Assembly: GCA_910584615.1 (NCBI GenBank)
Contig: CAJUAM010000006.1
Span: 1 to 64,000, forward strand
Source of the DNA: an uncultured Dorea sp.
GTDB taxonomy: Bacteria; Bacillota; Clostridia; Lachnospirales; Lachnospiraceae
Length of the DNA stretch: 64,000 bases
Direction of reading: 5' to 3'
The position numbers were made by a program, and so were the translations under genes. The notes under the pieces were generated by a model that saw only the letters and a list, made by a program, of their open reading frames with translations, did not search any database and was not told the DNA's origin. Of the stretch, positions 17,909 through 27,077 are shown one piece after another (position 1 is the first letter of the stretch; every line of letters begins with the position of its first letter).

Positions 17909-19030
17909 TTAATTAGCGATAGATTTGATATCTACATACTCATAGCAGTCGAAGCTGTCAGCAACATTCTTGCATGTGAGTTTTCCGTCATAAGTATTGA
18001 TCGCGGAGTAGATAACGTCATTATCTTTACAAGCCTGCTCCAGACCCTTATTAGCAATCTGAAGTCCATAGCTTAAAGTAGCATTAGTAAGTGCGATAGT
18101 AGATGTTCTCGGAACTGCTCCCGGCATATTGCCTACACAGTAATGAACAACACCATCTACCACGAAAATCGGGTCATCATGATAAGTAACCTTTGTTGTC
18201 TCGCCGCATCCACCCTGATCAACTGCAACGTCAACAAATACAGCACCCGGCTTCATCTCTTTGAGGTATTCTTTCTTGAAAAGCTTCGGAGCTGCCTTTC
18301 CAGGAATCAATACAGAACCGATAACAAGATCTGCCTCTTTAACAGCCTTCTCAATATTCGCATCCGTAGATACCAATGTCTGGATGCGCGCACCAAAAAT
18401 ATCATCAAGATAAGCCAGTCTTGGAATGCTGATGTCCATAATAGTAACATTAGCTCCCATACCAACAGCAATCTTGCAGGCATTCGTTCCTACATTACCG
18501 CCGCCAAGGATTACGATATTAGCCTTCGGAGTTCCCGGTACGCCTGCAAGGAGGACACCTTCTCCGCCAAATGTCTTCTCAAGATACTTAGCGCCTTCCT
18601 GAATACTGAGACGTCCGGCGATCTGGCTCATCGGCGCAAGAAGCGGAAGCCCGCCATTCCTTGGGTCAAACAATGTCTCATAAGCAACGCCTTTTACTTT
18701 AGCTTCAAGAAGCGCATCTGTCTGCGGCTTATCTGCTGCAAGATGAAGATATGTATAAAGGATAAGACCTTCGTGGAATAATGGATACTCTTCCGGCAAT
18801 GGCTCTTTTACCTTGATCATCATATCAACAGTATCCCATACTTCTTTTGCAGAGTCAATCATCTTTGCGCCTGCTGCTTCATATTCTTCATCCATAAATC
18901 CTGAACCTACTCCAGCGCTTTTCTCAATATATACTTCATGACCCGCATTCTTATAACTTTTTACGTTATCTGGTGTCATACCTACACGAAATTCATTGTT
19001 CTTGATCTCTTTTACACATCCTACTTTCAC
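17909..19030 (-). CDS. ald: Alanine dehydrogenase
   Basis: A 373-residue NAD-dependent enzyme that converts L-alanine to pyruvate and ammonia, used for catabolism or ammonia assimilation and important in sporulation and germination in Bacilli. It has the substrate-site stretch NEFRVGMTP, catalytic-lobe KVKEPLPEEYPL, the Rossmann motif VILGGGNVGTNA and the C-terminal MPGAVPRTST signature. The GTG at 19030 is preceded by AGGAGG with a 9-nt spacing. Transcribed divergently from an rpiR gene; two near-identical palindromes lie between its promoter and start. Confidence 0.95.
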   Translation of the reverse strand: MKVGCVKEIKNNEFRVGMTPDNVKSYKNAGHEVYIEKSAGVGSGFMDEEYEAAGAKMIDSAKEVWDTVDMMIKVKEPLPEEYPLFHEGLILYTYLHLAADKPQTDALLEAKVKGVAYETLFDPRNGGLPLLAPMSQIAGRLSIQEGAKYLEKTFGGEGVLLAGVPGTPKANIVILGGGNVGTNACKIAVGMGANVTIMDISIPRLAYLDDIFGARIQTLVSTDANIEKAVKEADLVIGSVLIPGKAAPKLFKKEYLKEMKPGAVFVDVAVDQGGCGETTKVTYHDDPIFVVDGVVHYCVGNMPGAVPRTSTIALTNATLSYGLQIANKGLEQACKDNDVIYSAINTYDGKLTCKNVADSFDCYEYVDIKSIAN

Positions 19031-19100
19031 TCGACTCTACCTCCTGAATATTGTATAAAACTATTTCTCAAGCCAGACTTTCCGGCTTTGTCCAATATGG

Positions 19101-19146
19101 TGAATAATATTTTCCAAACAACTTGATTTTTGAACAATATTATTCA
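19101..19146. promoter_or_regulatory. Two palindromic operator-like boxes between ald and rpiR
   Basis: Box 1 is TGAATAATATTTTCCA (19101-19116) and box 2 is TGAACAATATTATTCA (19131-19146), both variants of TGAAnAATATTnTTCA. They start exactly 30 bp apart, close to three helical turns, and their outer halves also form an 11-bp perfect inverted repeat. They lie just downstream of the predicted ald promoter, a position suited to repression. The divergent RpiR-family protein is the obvious candidate binder, though this is untested. Confidence 0.55.
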
Positions 19147-19162
19147 TTTGTTTCTAGAACTT

Positions 19163-19191
19163 ATAATAACACACCTGTCTGTAATATTCAA
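19163..19191 (-). promoter_or_regulatory. Promoter of ald
   Basis: TTGAAT (19191-19186), a 17-bp spacer, TATTAT (19168-19163). The leader of about 130 bases down to the ald GTG contains the two palindromic boxes. Confidence 0.65.
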
Positions 19192-19313
19192 TAAAAGTTA
19201 TTTTTTTCACAAAACTTTAAATTATTGCATATCAACATTAATTGTGTCTACAATTTAACTTGCATATTTGGATGATTCGTGGTTAAATTGATATAGAATA
19301 CGGAGGTGCCAGT

Positions 19314-20171
19314 ATGAAAGAATTGAGAGAAACCATCAACAATGCCAAGCTGACCAAGACGCAGCGGATGATCGCCACGTACATTCTGGACAATTCTGCC
19401 GATGCATGTTTTATGACATCTACAGAGATCGCTGATACTCTCGGTGTCAGTGAATCATCCGTCATCCGTTTCAGCCGTTCTCTTGGATACAGCGGATTTA
19501 TGGCATTCCAAAAATCTCTGAGAAAGAATTATCAAGATAAGGTATTAAGTATTTCCAGCGCCATCACGGTTCCTTCTCAAAGGATCGCCCAGCAGACAAA
19601 GCTGAGCAACGACACAGATTACATTGACCGGCACTTTAAGATCACAGCAGAAAATCTGGAGTCTGTATTTATCAACAACGCTGCGGGTCTGTTCGAGGAA
19701 GCAGCGGATATCATCATAACGAGCAGACGCAAGTATATTGCCGCCACACGCGGCGATACATGCCTAAGCAACTATTTCCTTCTTTATTTAAAGCAGATGG
19801 TCCCCCATGTAGTCATGACAAATACTGCTGCCCTAAGCCCTATAGACCACATGTGCAACATCAACAAAGAAGACTGCCTGATCATATTCAGCTTCCCCCG
19901 TTACTCTTCTGTTGATGAAGTCACTGCGCAGATGGCCCATGATGCCGGAGCGAAGATCATCGTTGTCACCGATAAGCCAAGCGCTCTCCTTGCGCCTTAT
20001 GCCACAGTTCTTTTTACAGTTTCTGTTGACAGCAATTCTTTTTTCAACTCCCTGGTAGGTCCGCAGTTTATCTCTGAGGCACTCCTTGAGACTATCAGCC
20101 ACAAGGTAAAAGGCGTTGAAAAGCGGCTGAAACGCATCGACAAATATTTAGGAAAGCTTGGCAGCTACTAA
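19314..20171 (+). CDS. MurR/RpiR family transcriptional regulator
   Basis: A 285-residue regulator with an N-terminal HTH_6 domain (LTKTQRMIATYILDN and VSESSVIRFSRSLGYSG) and a C-terminal SIS domain (about 125-255) that normally binds a phosphosugar. The start at 19314 follows GGAGGTGCC. It is divergent from ald and 71 nt upstream of the AraC regulator gene. RpiR proteins usually control a neighbouring sugar operon; here the neighbours are ald and an AraC/alpha-galactosidase pair, so the ligand is unclear. Confidence 0.88.
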   Translation: MKELRETINNAKLTKTQRMIATYILDNSADACFMTSTEIADTLGVSESSVIRFSRSLGYSGFMAFQKSLRKNYQDKVLSISSAITVPSQRIAQQTKLSNDTDYIDRHFKITAENLESVFINNAAGLFEEAADIIITSRRKYIAATRGDTCLSNYFLLYLKQMVPHVVMTNTAALSPIDHMCNINKEDCLIIFSFPRYSSVDEVTAQMAHDAGAKIIVVTDKPSALLAPYATVLFTVSVDSNSFFNSLVGPQFISEALLETISHKVKGVEKRLKRIDKYLGKLGSY

Positions 20172-20242
20172 ACACACCCCGCACTTGCAGCTTAAAAATC
20201 TTTTGCCGCATTGATACGATTACGATACAAGGTGGATATTCT

Positions 20243-21118
20243 ATGGAAAATGCTTACGTATTGCAACTGACAGAAAAAAAATTTACAGATATATATCTGT
20301 GCTACTGCGGGTATGCCGACTGCGAGGCCGGACATTGTTTCGGCCCCTCTGTCCGGTCCAATTACCTGATCCATTACATACTGAAAGGAAAGGGATCCTA
20401 TCAGATCGGAAAAAAGGAATACCGTCTGGAAAAAGGATACGGATTCTTAATTGAACCCCGGATACAGACCTTTTACAAAGCAGATGAGCACGATCCCTGG
20501 TCCTATATATGGATCGGCTTTGATGGGAATAATGCAGGCAAGTATCTGGATGATATGGGACTGAACCATCAGCAGCCCATTTTCCGGTGCGCTTACGGTC
20601 CGGAATTAAAGCGGATTGTTCTGGATATGCTGAAAAATAACATTTCCGCAACTACTCACCGCTTTCTCCTGCAAGGGCTGCTATACGAATTTTTTTCCAT
20701 CCTCACCAGGGATATCCGCGTGAATCCCCCGGTACTTCATAATGGCGAGAATCCCTACATCCTTCAGGCATTGGAATTCATCCAGAATAATTATTCCTTT
20801 CCCATACATGTAACGGACATTGCCAATTATGTCTGTATCAACCGGAGCTATCTCTATACACTTTTTAAGACGAATCTGGGCGTATCTCCTCAGGATTACC
20901 TTGCCAATTACCGTATATCCCAGGCCACGGAGCTTCTTACCACAACGGATCTGTCCATAGAAAGTATCGCCCTTTCCTGCGGATATACAGACCCTCTGAT
21001 CTTTTCAAAAGTCTTCAAATCAAAGAAGGGAAAGGCTCCTTCCCGTTATCGCAAAGAGGTGCTGAACTTACATAAGACAAAACTACAAAATAATATGAAC
21101 ACACTGGAAAGACTGTAG
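20243..21118 (+). CDS. AraC family transcriptional regulator, probably of the alpha-galactosidase gene
   Basis: A 291-residue regulator. An N-terminal cupin-like ligand domain (about 20-140, containing GKGSYQIGKKEYRLEKGYG) is followed by two AraC helix-turn-helix units, the second with the family signature IALSCGYTDPLIFSKVFKSKKG. It lies just upstream of and co-directional with the GH36 gene, 116 nt apart, so it probably activates that gene in response to an alpha-galactoside. Ribosome site AAGGTGG. Confidence 0.88.
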   Translation: MENAYVLQLTEKKFTDIYLCYCGYADCEAGHCFGPSVRSNYLIHYILKGKGSYQIGKKEYRLEKGYGFLIEPRIQTFYKADEHDPWSYIWIGFDGNNAGKYLDDMGLNHQQPIFRCAYGPELKRIVLDMLKNNISATTHRFLLQGLLYEFFSILTRDIRVNPPVLHNGENPYILQALEFIQNNYSFPIHVTDIANYVCINRSYLYTLFKTNLGVSPQDYLANYRISQATELLTTTDLSIESIALSCGYTDPLIFSKVFKSKKGKAPSRYRKEVLNLHKTKLQNNMNTLERL

Positions 21119-21234
21119 ATATCTCTTACAGTCTTTTAACATTTTGACTGTTTTCTTCAACATATGTTTCTATCAATTTCCGTCAATTTTTCCTATACTC
21201 TATATCAATGATTTTAAATTCGGAGGGACTAGCA

Positions 21235-23460
21235 ATGAGTATTATATTTAATGAAAAAACACGTACCTTTCATTTGTGCAACGATTCTGTCAGCTACATC
21301 ATGACGGTACTTCCCGGCGGGCAGATGGCGCAGCTTTATTTTGGAAAGCGGATTCATCACTCAGAAGATTTTTCACATCTTCTTGAGTTTGCTTTCCGTC
21401 CGATGACTTCTTATCTTTATGACGACGACTATAAATACACGCTGGAACATATCAACCAGGAGTACGGTGTGTTCGGCTCCACAGATTACAGAGACCCCGC
21501 CGCAGAGATCCTTCAAAATGACGGCAGCCGCATCTCTGATTTCAAATATCAGACCCATACTATCAAAAGCGGAAAGCCTTCCCTTTTAGGACTACCGGCA
21601 ACCTATACAGAAGATGATTCGGAAGCCGAGACCTTAACATTAGTTTTAAAAGATCCAGTAAATGGACTTGTCTTAAGACTTTTCTACACTATTTTCGCGG
21701 AAGGCGGTATCATTGCAAGAAGCGCATCTTTTGTAAACGAGGGAGCAGATGACCTTCATCTTACAAGAGCTATGAGCCTTTGTATGGATCTGCCGGACAG
21801 TAATTATGAGTTTATCCATTTTTCCGGGGCATGGGGAAGAGAACGCCACATGAAGACACGGAGACTTGCACAAGGCATCCAGTCTGTCGGAAGTGTCCGC
21901 GGGCATTCTTCACACAATCACAATCCTTTCGTAATACTAAAGCGTCCGGATGCCTCGGAATTTCAAGGTGAAGTTATCGGCTTCAGCCTTATATACAGCG
22001 GCAATTTCCTCGCGCAGGCAGAAGTGAGCACCCACGAAGAGACCCGTGTACTTCTCGGCATCCATCCACACTGGTTTGACTGGAAATTAGAGCCCGGCGA
22101 AACCTTCCAGACACCAGAGGCTGTCATGGTGTATTCCGATCAGGGTCTGAACCATATGAGCCAGACTTTCCACAAGCTGTATCAGACAAGGCTCGCAAGA
22201 GGCTACTGGAAAGATAAGGAACGCCCGATCCTTATTAATAACTGGGAGGCTACTTATTTTGACTTTACGCAGGACCGCCTGGTGGATATCGCTTCCAAAG
22301 CCAAGGCATGCGGTGTCGAACTTTTCGTACTGGACGACGGATGGTTTGGCGGACGCCGTCATGAAAAAGCCGGACTCGGCGACTGGATCGCTAACCCGGA
22401 TCTTCTTCCGTCAGGTATTACCGGTCTTGCCCAGAAGATTGAAGATATCGGCATGAAATTCGGACTCTGGTTCGAGCCTGAGATGGTGAACAAAGATTCT
22501 GATCTTTACAGAAAGCATCCCGACTGGATATTAAAAACGCCAAACCGCAGTACTTCTCACGGCCGTTTCCAGTATGTTCTGGATTTCTCCCGGAAGGAAG
22601 TTGTAGACTGTGTCTATGAGATGATGGCTAAGATTTTAAGCGAAGCTAAAGTTTCCTATGTAAAATGGGATATGAACCGCAGTATTACAGAATGTTACAG
22701 CGCTGCTCTCCCCTCAGACCGCCAGGGCGAAGTATTCCACAGATATATCCTCGGAGTCTATGACCTCTATGAGCGGCTGACCGGCAAGTTCCCGCAGGTA
22801 CTTTTTGAATCCTGCGCAAGCGGCGGCGCGCGCTTCGATCCGGGACTTCTCTATTACGCGCCGCAAGGATGGACCAGTGACGATTCTGACGCTATAGAAC
22901 GACTTAAGATCCAATATGGTACCTCCTACTGCTATCCGGTAAGCTGTATGGGAAGTCATGTATCCGTAACCCCGAACCATCAGGTATTCCGCAGCACTCC
23001 TCTTCATACGAGGGCAAATGTCGCATACTTTGGAACCTTCGGCTATGAGCTGGACCTTAACAAACTGTCCGAAGAAGAGCAAAAAGAAGTAAAAGAACAG
23101 ATTGCGTTTATGAAGCAATACCGCAGACTGTTCCAGTTCGGTACATTCTACCGGTTAATGAGTCCTTTTGACGGAGGCAGTACTGCATGGATGGTAGTAA
23201 GCGATGATAAAAAAGAGGCGGTTGTCGGAGTGTATAAAGTATTGAACAGCGCCAATATGCCTTTTACAAGAGTTGCCCTTAAGGGTCTTGACCCTGACTT
23301 TTGCTATGAGCTTTCCACGGACGGCAAATATCACTACGGTGACGAACTCATGAACGCAGGACTGATCACAACTGATTCCAGCGCTGGAGAGCTGGCTTCT
23401 GGGGATATCCCTACCTGTGATTTTGATTCAAGACTGTTTATCCTAAAAGCTTCCAATTAA
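21235..23460 (+). CDS. Alpha-galactosidase, glycoside hydrolase family 36
   Basis: A 741-residue enzyme that releases terminal alpha-galactose from melibiose, raffinose and related oligosaccharides. It has the N-terminal beta-supersandwich, a TIM barrel with FVLDDGWFGGR, the nucleophile Asp479 in YVKWDMNR, and acid/base Asp549 in WTSDDSD, followed by a C-terminal beta domain. Length and residue spacing match the clostridial/bacillar GH36 tetrameric enzymes. There is no signal peptide, so it acts in the cytoplasm on imported sugars. The start at 21235 follows GGAGGGAC; the ATG at 21208 lacks a ribosome site. Confidence 0.93.
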   Translation: MSIIFNEKTRTFHLCNDSVSYIMTVLPGGQMAQLYFGKRIHHSEDFSHLLEFAFRPMTSYLYDDDYKYTLEHINQEYGVFGSTDYRDPAAEILQNDGSRISDFKYQTHTIKSGKPSLLGLPATYTEDDSEAETLTLVLKDPVNGLVLRLFYTIFAEGGIIARSASFVNEGADDLHLTRAMSLCMDLPDSNYEFIHFSGAWGRERHMKTRRLAQGIQSVGSVRGHSSHNHNPFVILKRPDASEFQGEVIGFSLIYSGNFLAQAEVSTHEETRVLLGIHPHWFDWKLEPGETFQTPEAVMVYSDQGLNHMSQTFHKLYQTRLARGYWKDKERPILINNWEATYFDFTQDRLVDIASKAKACGVELFVLDDGWFGGRRHEKAGLGDWIANPDLLPSGITGLAQKIEDIGMKFGLWFEPEMVNKDSDLYRKHPDWILKTPNRSTSHGRFQYVLDFSRKEVVDCVYEMMAKILSEAKVSYVKWDMNRSITECYSAALPSDRQGEVFHRYILGVYDLYERLTGKFPQVLFESCASGGARFDPGLLYYAPQGWTSDDSDAIERLKIQYGTSYCYPVSCMGSHVSVTPNHQVFRSTPLHTRANVAYFGTFGYELDLNKLSEEEQKEVKEQIAFMKQYRRLFQFGTFYRLMSPFDGGSTAWMVVSDDKKEAVVGVYKVLNSANMPFTRVALKGLDPDFCYELSTDGKYHYGDELMNAGLITTDSSAGELASGDIPTCDFDSRLFILKASN

Positions 23461-23498
23461 TGAAAATCATATCGCGGCAGACTTCTTTACTTTTATAA

Positions 23499-23536
23499 AA
23501 CGCCGGGATCTCACTTTGATGTGAAATCCCGGCGTT
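23499..23536. terminator. Bidirectional terminator between alpha-galactosidase and purD
   Basis: A strong hairpin with arms AACGCCGGGAT and ATCCCGGCGTT (extended by TCAC/GTGA), an A-run before and a T-rich stretch after, serving the two convergent transcripts. Confidence 0.88.
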
Positions 23537-23566
23537 TATTTTTGCTTTTTTATCTCTTAATGCCAT

Positions 23567-24838
23567 CTATGCCTCATCTATTGCTTTTCCGATATCATGA
23601 CGCATATATTTATTATCGAACTGCACCCATTCTGCCGCTGCATAGGCATTGGACCTTGCTTCTTTCAAATCCTTTCCCTTTGCCGTTACACCCAGTACTC
23701 TTCCGCCGTTGGTCACGATCTTTCCATCATCAAACTTCGTTCCGGCATGGAAGCAGTAATATCCCTCATGCTTTTTAAATTCTTCTAATCCCGTGATCAA
23801 AAGTCCTTTCTCGTATTTAACAGGATACCCTTCGCTCGCAAGCACAACACATACAGCCGCATTATCTTCAAACTGCAGATCCACCTTATCTAACGTACCG
23901 TCGATACAAGCCTCCACCACTTCAATGATATCATTCTTCATTCTCGGAAGGACAACCTGTGCCTCCGGATCCCCAAACCGCGCATTGTACTCAAGCACTT
24001 TTGGACCTTCTTCTGTGAGCATCAGTCCAAAGAAAATCACTCCCTTGAACGGTCTTCCTTCGGCTCTCATGGCATCCACTGTCGCCTGATAGATATACTT
24101 TTCGCAGAACTCCTCTACTTCCTTCGTATAGAACGGGCTTGGTGAAAATGTTCCCATTCCGCCTGTGTTAAGCCCGGTATCTCCGTCTCCTGCACGCTTA
24201 TGGTCCTGCGCGGAAGTCATGGTTTTGATTGTATTGCCGTCCACGAAGGAAAGCACTGACACCTCACGTCCAGTCATAAATTCCTCAATGACCATCTCAT
24301 TTCCCGCAGAGCCAAACTTTTTATCCAGCATGATAGTCTTTACGCCGTCCTTTGCCTCTTCAAGGGTGTTGCAGATCAGAACGCCCTTTCCAAGCGCCAG
24401 CCCGTCCGCCTTAAGAACGATGGGATATTTAGCTGTCTCAAGATACGCAAGTGCTTTGTCCGGATCCGTAAAGTTCTCATAAGCAGCCGTAGGGATATTG
24501 TATTTTTTCATAAGGTCTTTGGAAAATGCTTTGGAGCCTTCTAAGATCGCCGCGTTCTTTCTCGGTCCAAAAGTACGGATGCCCGCCGCCTCAAGCTCAT
24601 CAACCAATCCGCCGACTAATGGATCATCCATTCCCACGATAACAAGGTCAATCTTTTTCTCTTTCGCAAACGCAACGATTTTTTCAAATTCCATCGCGCC
24701 AATAGGAGCACACTCTGCATACTCAGCTATCCCGGCATTTCCCGGTGTACAGTATATCTTATCCGCTTTCTTGCTTTTTGCCGCGCAGTACGCAATTGCA
24801 TGTTCTCTTCCACCGCTTCCTACAATCAATACATTCAT
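23567..24838 (-). CDS. purD: Phosphoribosylamine-glycine ligase (GAR synthetase)
   Basis: A 423-residue ATP-grasp enzyme for the second step of purine synthesis, joining glycine to phosphoribosylamine. The N-terminal VLIVGSGGREHAIA, the ATP-grasp lid KADGLALGKGV, and FGDPEAQV are diagnostic. It is the last gene of the purE-purM-purN-purD run, 13 nt after purN, with ribosome site AAGGAGG. Length is standard. Confidence 0.97.
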   Translation of the reverse strand: MNVLIVGSGGREHAIAYCAAKSKKADKIYCTPGNAGIAEYAECAPIGAMEFEKIVAFAKEKKIDLVIVGMDDPLVGGLVDELEAAGIRTFGPRKNAAILEGSKAFSKDLMKKYNIPTAAYENFTDPDKALAYLETAKYPIVLKADGLALGKGVLICNTLEEAKDGVKTIMLDKKFGSAGNEMVIEEFMTGREVSVLSFVDGNTIKTMTSAQDHKRAGDGDTGLNTGGMGTFSPSPFYTKEVEEFCEKYIYQATVDAMRAEGRPFKGVIFFGLMLTEEGPKVLEYNARFGDPEAQVVLPRMKNDIIEVVEACIDGTLDKVDLQFEDNAAVCVVLASEGYPVKYEKGLLITGLEEFKKHEGYYCFHAGTKFDDGKIVTNGGRVLGVTAKGKDLKEARSNAYAAAEWVQFDNKYMRHDIGKAIDEA

Positions 24839-24851
24839 TATAGCTTCCTCC

Positions 24852-25475
24852 TTACAAAATCACCGTTTTCCCATCTTCTACTTTTACTTTTCCATTGGCG
24901 ATCAGGTCAATGGCCAGAGGCAGTATCTTCCATTCCGCCTGTTCCATAACACGTCTCTGCAAGATTTCCGGTGTATCATCCTGTTCTACGTTAACTGCCC
25001 GCTGCAGGATGATCGGCCCCGTATCTGTCCCTTCATCCACAAAATGGACCGTTGCGCCGACTACCTTTACACCTCTTGAAAGCGCTGCTTCATGAACTTT
25101 GATCCCATAATAGCCCGTTCCGCAAAAAGACGGGATCAAAGACGGATGTATATTAATAATGCGGTTTGTGTACCTTTCTATCATCTTTGGCGGAATGACT
25201 ACCAAAAAACCAGCAAGAACGATCAGGTCCGGCTCCATATCATCCACAGCCTTCAGGAATTCTTCATTGAACTGTTCCCTTGTCTCAAAATCCTTCGGAG
25301 AAATACAAAGATTCTCTATCCCGCTCTTTTTTGCCCGCTCCAACGCATAAGCATTTTTATTGTTGCTGATGACTCCTGTAATCTTTGTGTTGCTGATGTT
25401 GCCGTCCTTTACCGCATCGATGACCGCCTGCAGGTTTGTCCCGCCGCCGGACACCAGTACTACTACATTTAACAT
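24852..25475 (-). CDS. purN: Phosphoribosylglycinamide formyltransferase (folate-dependent)
   Basis: A 207-residue GAR transformylase using 10-formyl-tetrahydrofolate. It has the N-terminal VLVSGGGTNLQA, the catalytic NIHPSLIPSF with Asn and His, and the HFVDEGTDTGPII loop. Starts 7 nt inside the purM gene, so the two are probably translationally coupled. Ribosome site AAAGGAG. Confidence 0.97.
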   Translation of the reverse strand: MLNVVVLVSGGGTNLQAVIDAVKDGNISNTKITGVISNNKNAYALERAKKSGIENLCISPKDFETREQFNEEFLKAVDDMEPDLIVLAGFLVVIPPKMIERYTNRIINIHPSLIPSFCGTGYYGIKVHEAALSRGVKVVGATVHFVDEGTDTGPIILQRAVNVEQDDTPEILQRRVMEQAEWKILPLAIDLIANGKVKVEDGKTVIL

Positions 25476-26494
25476 AATGTAACTCCTTTTTCTCCCGCTT
25501 CAATATGTCCGACAACATAAGCAGTCTCTCCTGCCGCTTCTATGGCTTCCAATGCCTTCTCCTTATCTTCTGAATCTACGGCGATCACCATACCAAGTCC
25601 CATATTAAAGGTATTATACATCATCTCCTCTGCAATATTACCTTTTTCTGCCAAAAGCTTAAAGATAGCCGGAACCTCATAGCTGCTCTTGTCAATCACT
25701 GCCCGCGCACCGTCCGGCAGCATTCTCGGTATATTCTCATAAAAGCCGCCTCCGGTGATATGACTGCAGCCTTTCACTCTGATGCCGCTGTTTTTGATAC
25801 TTTTAAGGGCTTTGACATAAATCCTTGTAGGTGCGATGAGCGCCTCCCCAAGAGTCTTATGAAGCTCCTCATAATATGTATCAAGAGACTCTTTCGTCAT
25901 CTCAAACACACTGCGGACAAGTGAAAATCCATTGCTGTGGACACCGCTTGATGCCATACCGATAAGAACATCTTCCGGTTTTATGTCCTGACCGTTTATG
26001 ATATCTTTTTTATCCGCGACACCTACCGCGAATCCCGCAAGATCGTATTCATCCTCCGGCATAAGGCCCGGATGTTCTGCAGTCTCACCGCCTACAAGAG
26101 CACACTCCGACTGCTTACAGCCCTCTGCTACACCGCTGACGATAGCCGCGATCTTTTCAGGATAATTCTTGCCGCATGCTATATAATCCAAAAAGAATAA
26201 GGGCTCGCCGCCAGAGCAGGCGATATCATTGACGCACATAGCAACAGCGTCAATACCGATCGTATCATGCTTATCCATAACAAAAGCAAGCTTTACTTTC
26301 GTCCCGCAGCCGTCTGTTCCTGAAAGGAGCACTGGCTCGTCCATATTTTTTATCGCGCTTAGATCAAAAGCACCCGCAAAACCTCCAAGCCCCCCTAAAA
26401 CTTCCGGACGCTCTGTCTCTTTTACATGCTTTTTCATCAACTCCACTGATCTGTAACCAGCTTCAATATCAACGCCTGCCTTTTTATAATCCAT
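25469..26494 (-). CDS. purM: Phosphoribosylformylglycinamidine cyclo-ligase (AIR synthetase)
   Basis: A 341-residue enzyme making 5-aminoimidazole ribonucleotide from FGAM and ATP. Family motifs seen are LLSGTDGCGTKVKLA, VNDIACSGGEPLFFLDY, LVGGETAEHPG and HITGGGFYENIPRML. 15 nt after purE and overlapping purN by 7 nt. Ribosome site AAAAGGAG. Confidence 0.97.
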   Translation of the reverse strand: MDYKKAGVDIEAGYRSVELMKKHVKETERPEVLGGLGGFAGAFDLSAIKNMDEPVLLSGTDGCGTKVKLAFVMDKHDTIGIDAVAMCVNDIACSGGEPLFFLDYIACGKNYPEKIAAIVSGVAEGCKQSECALVGGETAEHPGLMPEDEYDLAGFAVGVADKKDIINGQDIKPEDVLIGMASSGVHSNGFSLVRSVFEMTKESLDTYYEELHKTLGEALIAPTRIYVKALKSIKNSGIRVKGCSHITGGGFYENIPRMLPDGARAVIDKSSYEVPAIFKLLAEKGNIAEEMMYNTFNMGLGMVIAVDSEDKEKALEAIEAAGETAYVVGHIEAGEKGVTLC

Positions 26495-26509
26495 AATATT
26501 TTTCTCCTT

Positions 26510-27016
26510 TTATCCTAAATATGCCTCATAACCGATCTCATCCAGTCTTGCCGCTTTACTCTGTACAGTCTCTTTCATCTCCTGAGAATAATCCTTTAGT
26601 TTCTCAAGCAGCTTCTCATCAGATACCGCAAGAATCTTCGCCGCAAGAATAGCTGCATTCATACCGCCGTCAATAGCGACTGTCGCGACCGGAATTCCCG
26701 GCGGCATCTGTACGATAGAAAACAGCGCGTCCTCACCCTCAAGGTTCTTTCCGGAAAGCGGCACGCCTACTACCGGCATTGGAAACAGTGCCGCGCACAT
26801 CCCTGGAAGGTGGGCAGCCATACCTGCTCCTGCAATGATAACTTTCATTCCTTTTCCCTCTGCCGCCTTCGCCCATTCAAAAAACACATCCGGTTCCCTG
26901 TGGGCCGAGATGATCGTCATCTCATAATCAATCCCTAATTTTTCAAGCATCCCGGCAGCTTTGCTCATAACCTTAAGATCAGAGTCACTGCCCATAACAA
27001 TTCCTACTTTTGGCAT
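26510..27016 (-). CDS. purE: N5-carboxyaminoimidazole ribonucleotide mutase (class I PurE)
   Basis: A 168-residue class I PurE, recognised by GIVMGSDSDLKVM, SAHREPD and GAGMAAHLPGM. I place the start at 27016 (MPKVGIVMG) because AAAGG lies nine bases upstream; the ATG at 27025 directly abuts the ribosome site. No purK is adjacent, so either NCAIR comes from elsewhere or the enzyme works with high CO2. First purine gene of the run, 61 nt after the aminopeptidase. Confidence 0.95.
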   Translation of the reverse strand: MPKVGIVMGSDSDLKVMSKAAGMLEKLGIDYEMTIISAHREPDVFFEWAKAAEGKGMKVIIAGAGMAAHLPGMCAALFPMPVVGVPLSGKNLEGEDALFSIVQMPPGIPVATVAIDGGMNAAILAAKILAVSDEKLLEKLKDYSQEMKETVQSKAARLDEIGYEAYLG

Positions 27017-27077
27017 AACCTTCATCCTTTCCGTCTTCTTAGATCTATATATTATTTTTAAGTACCGATAGCATACC

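Noticed and set aside
27017..27077. Purine riboswitch or separate promoter in front of purE
   Set aside because: The gap of about 60 bases is too short for the aptamer and expression platform, and no clear -35/-10 pair was found.
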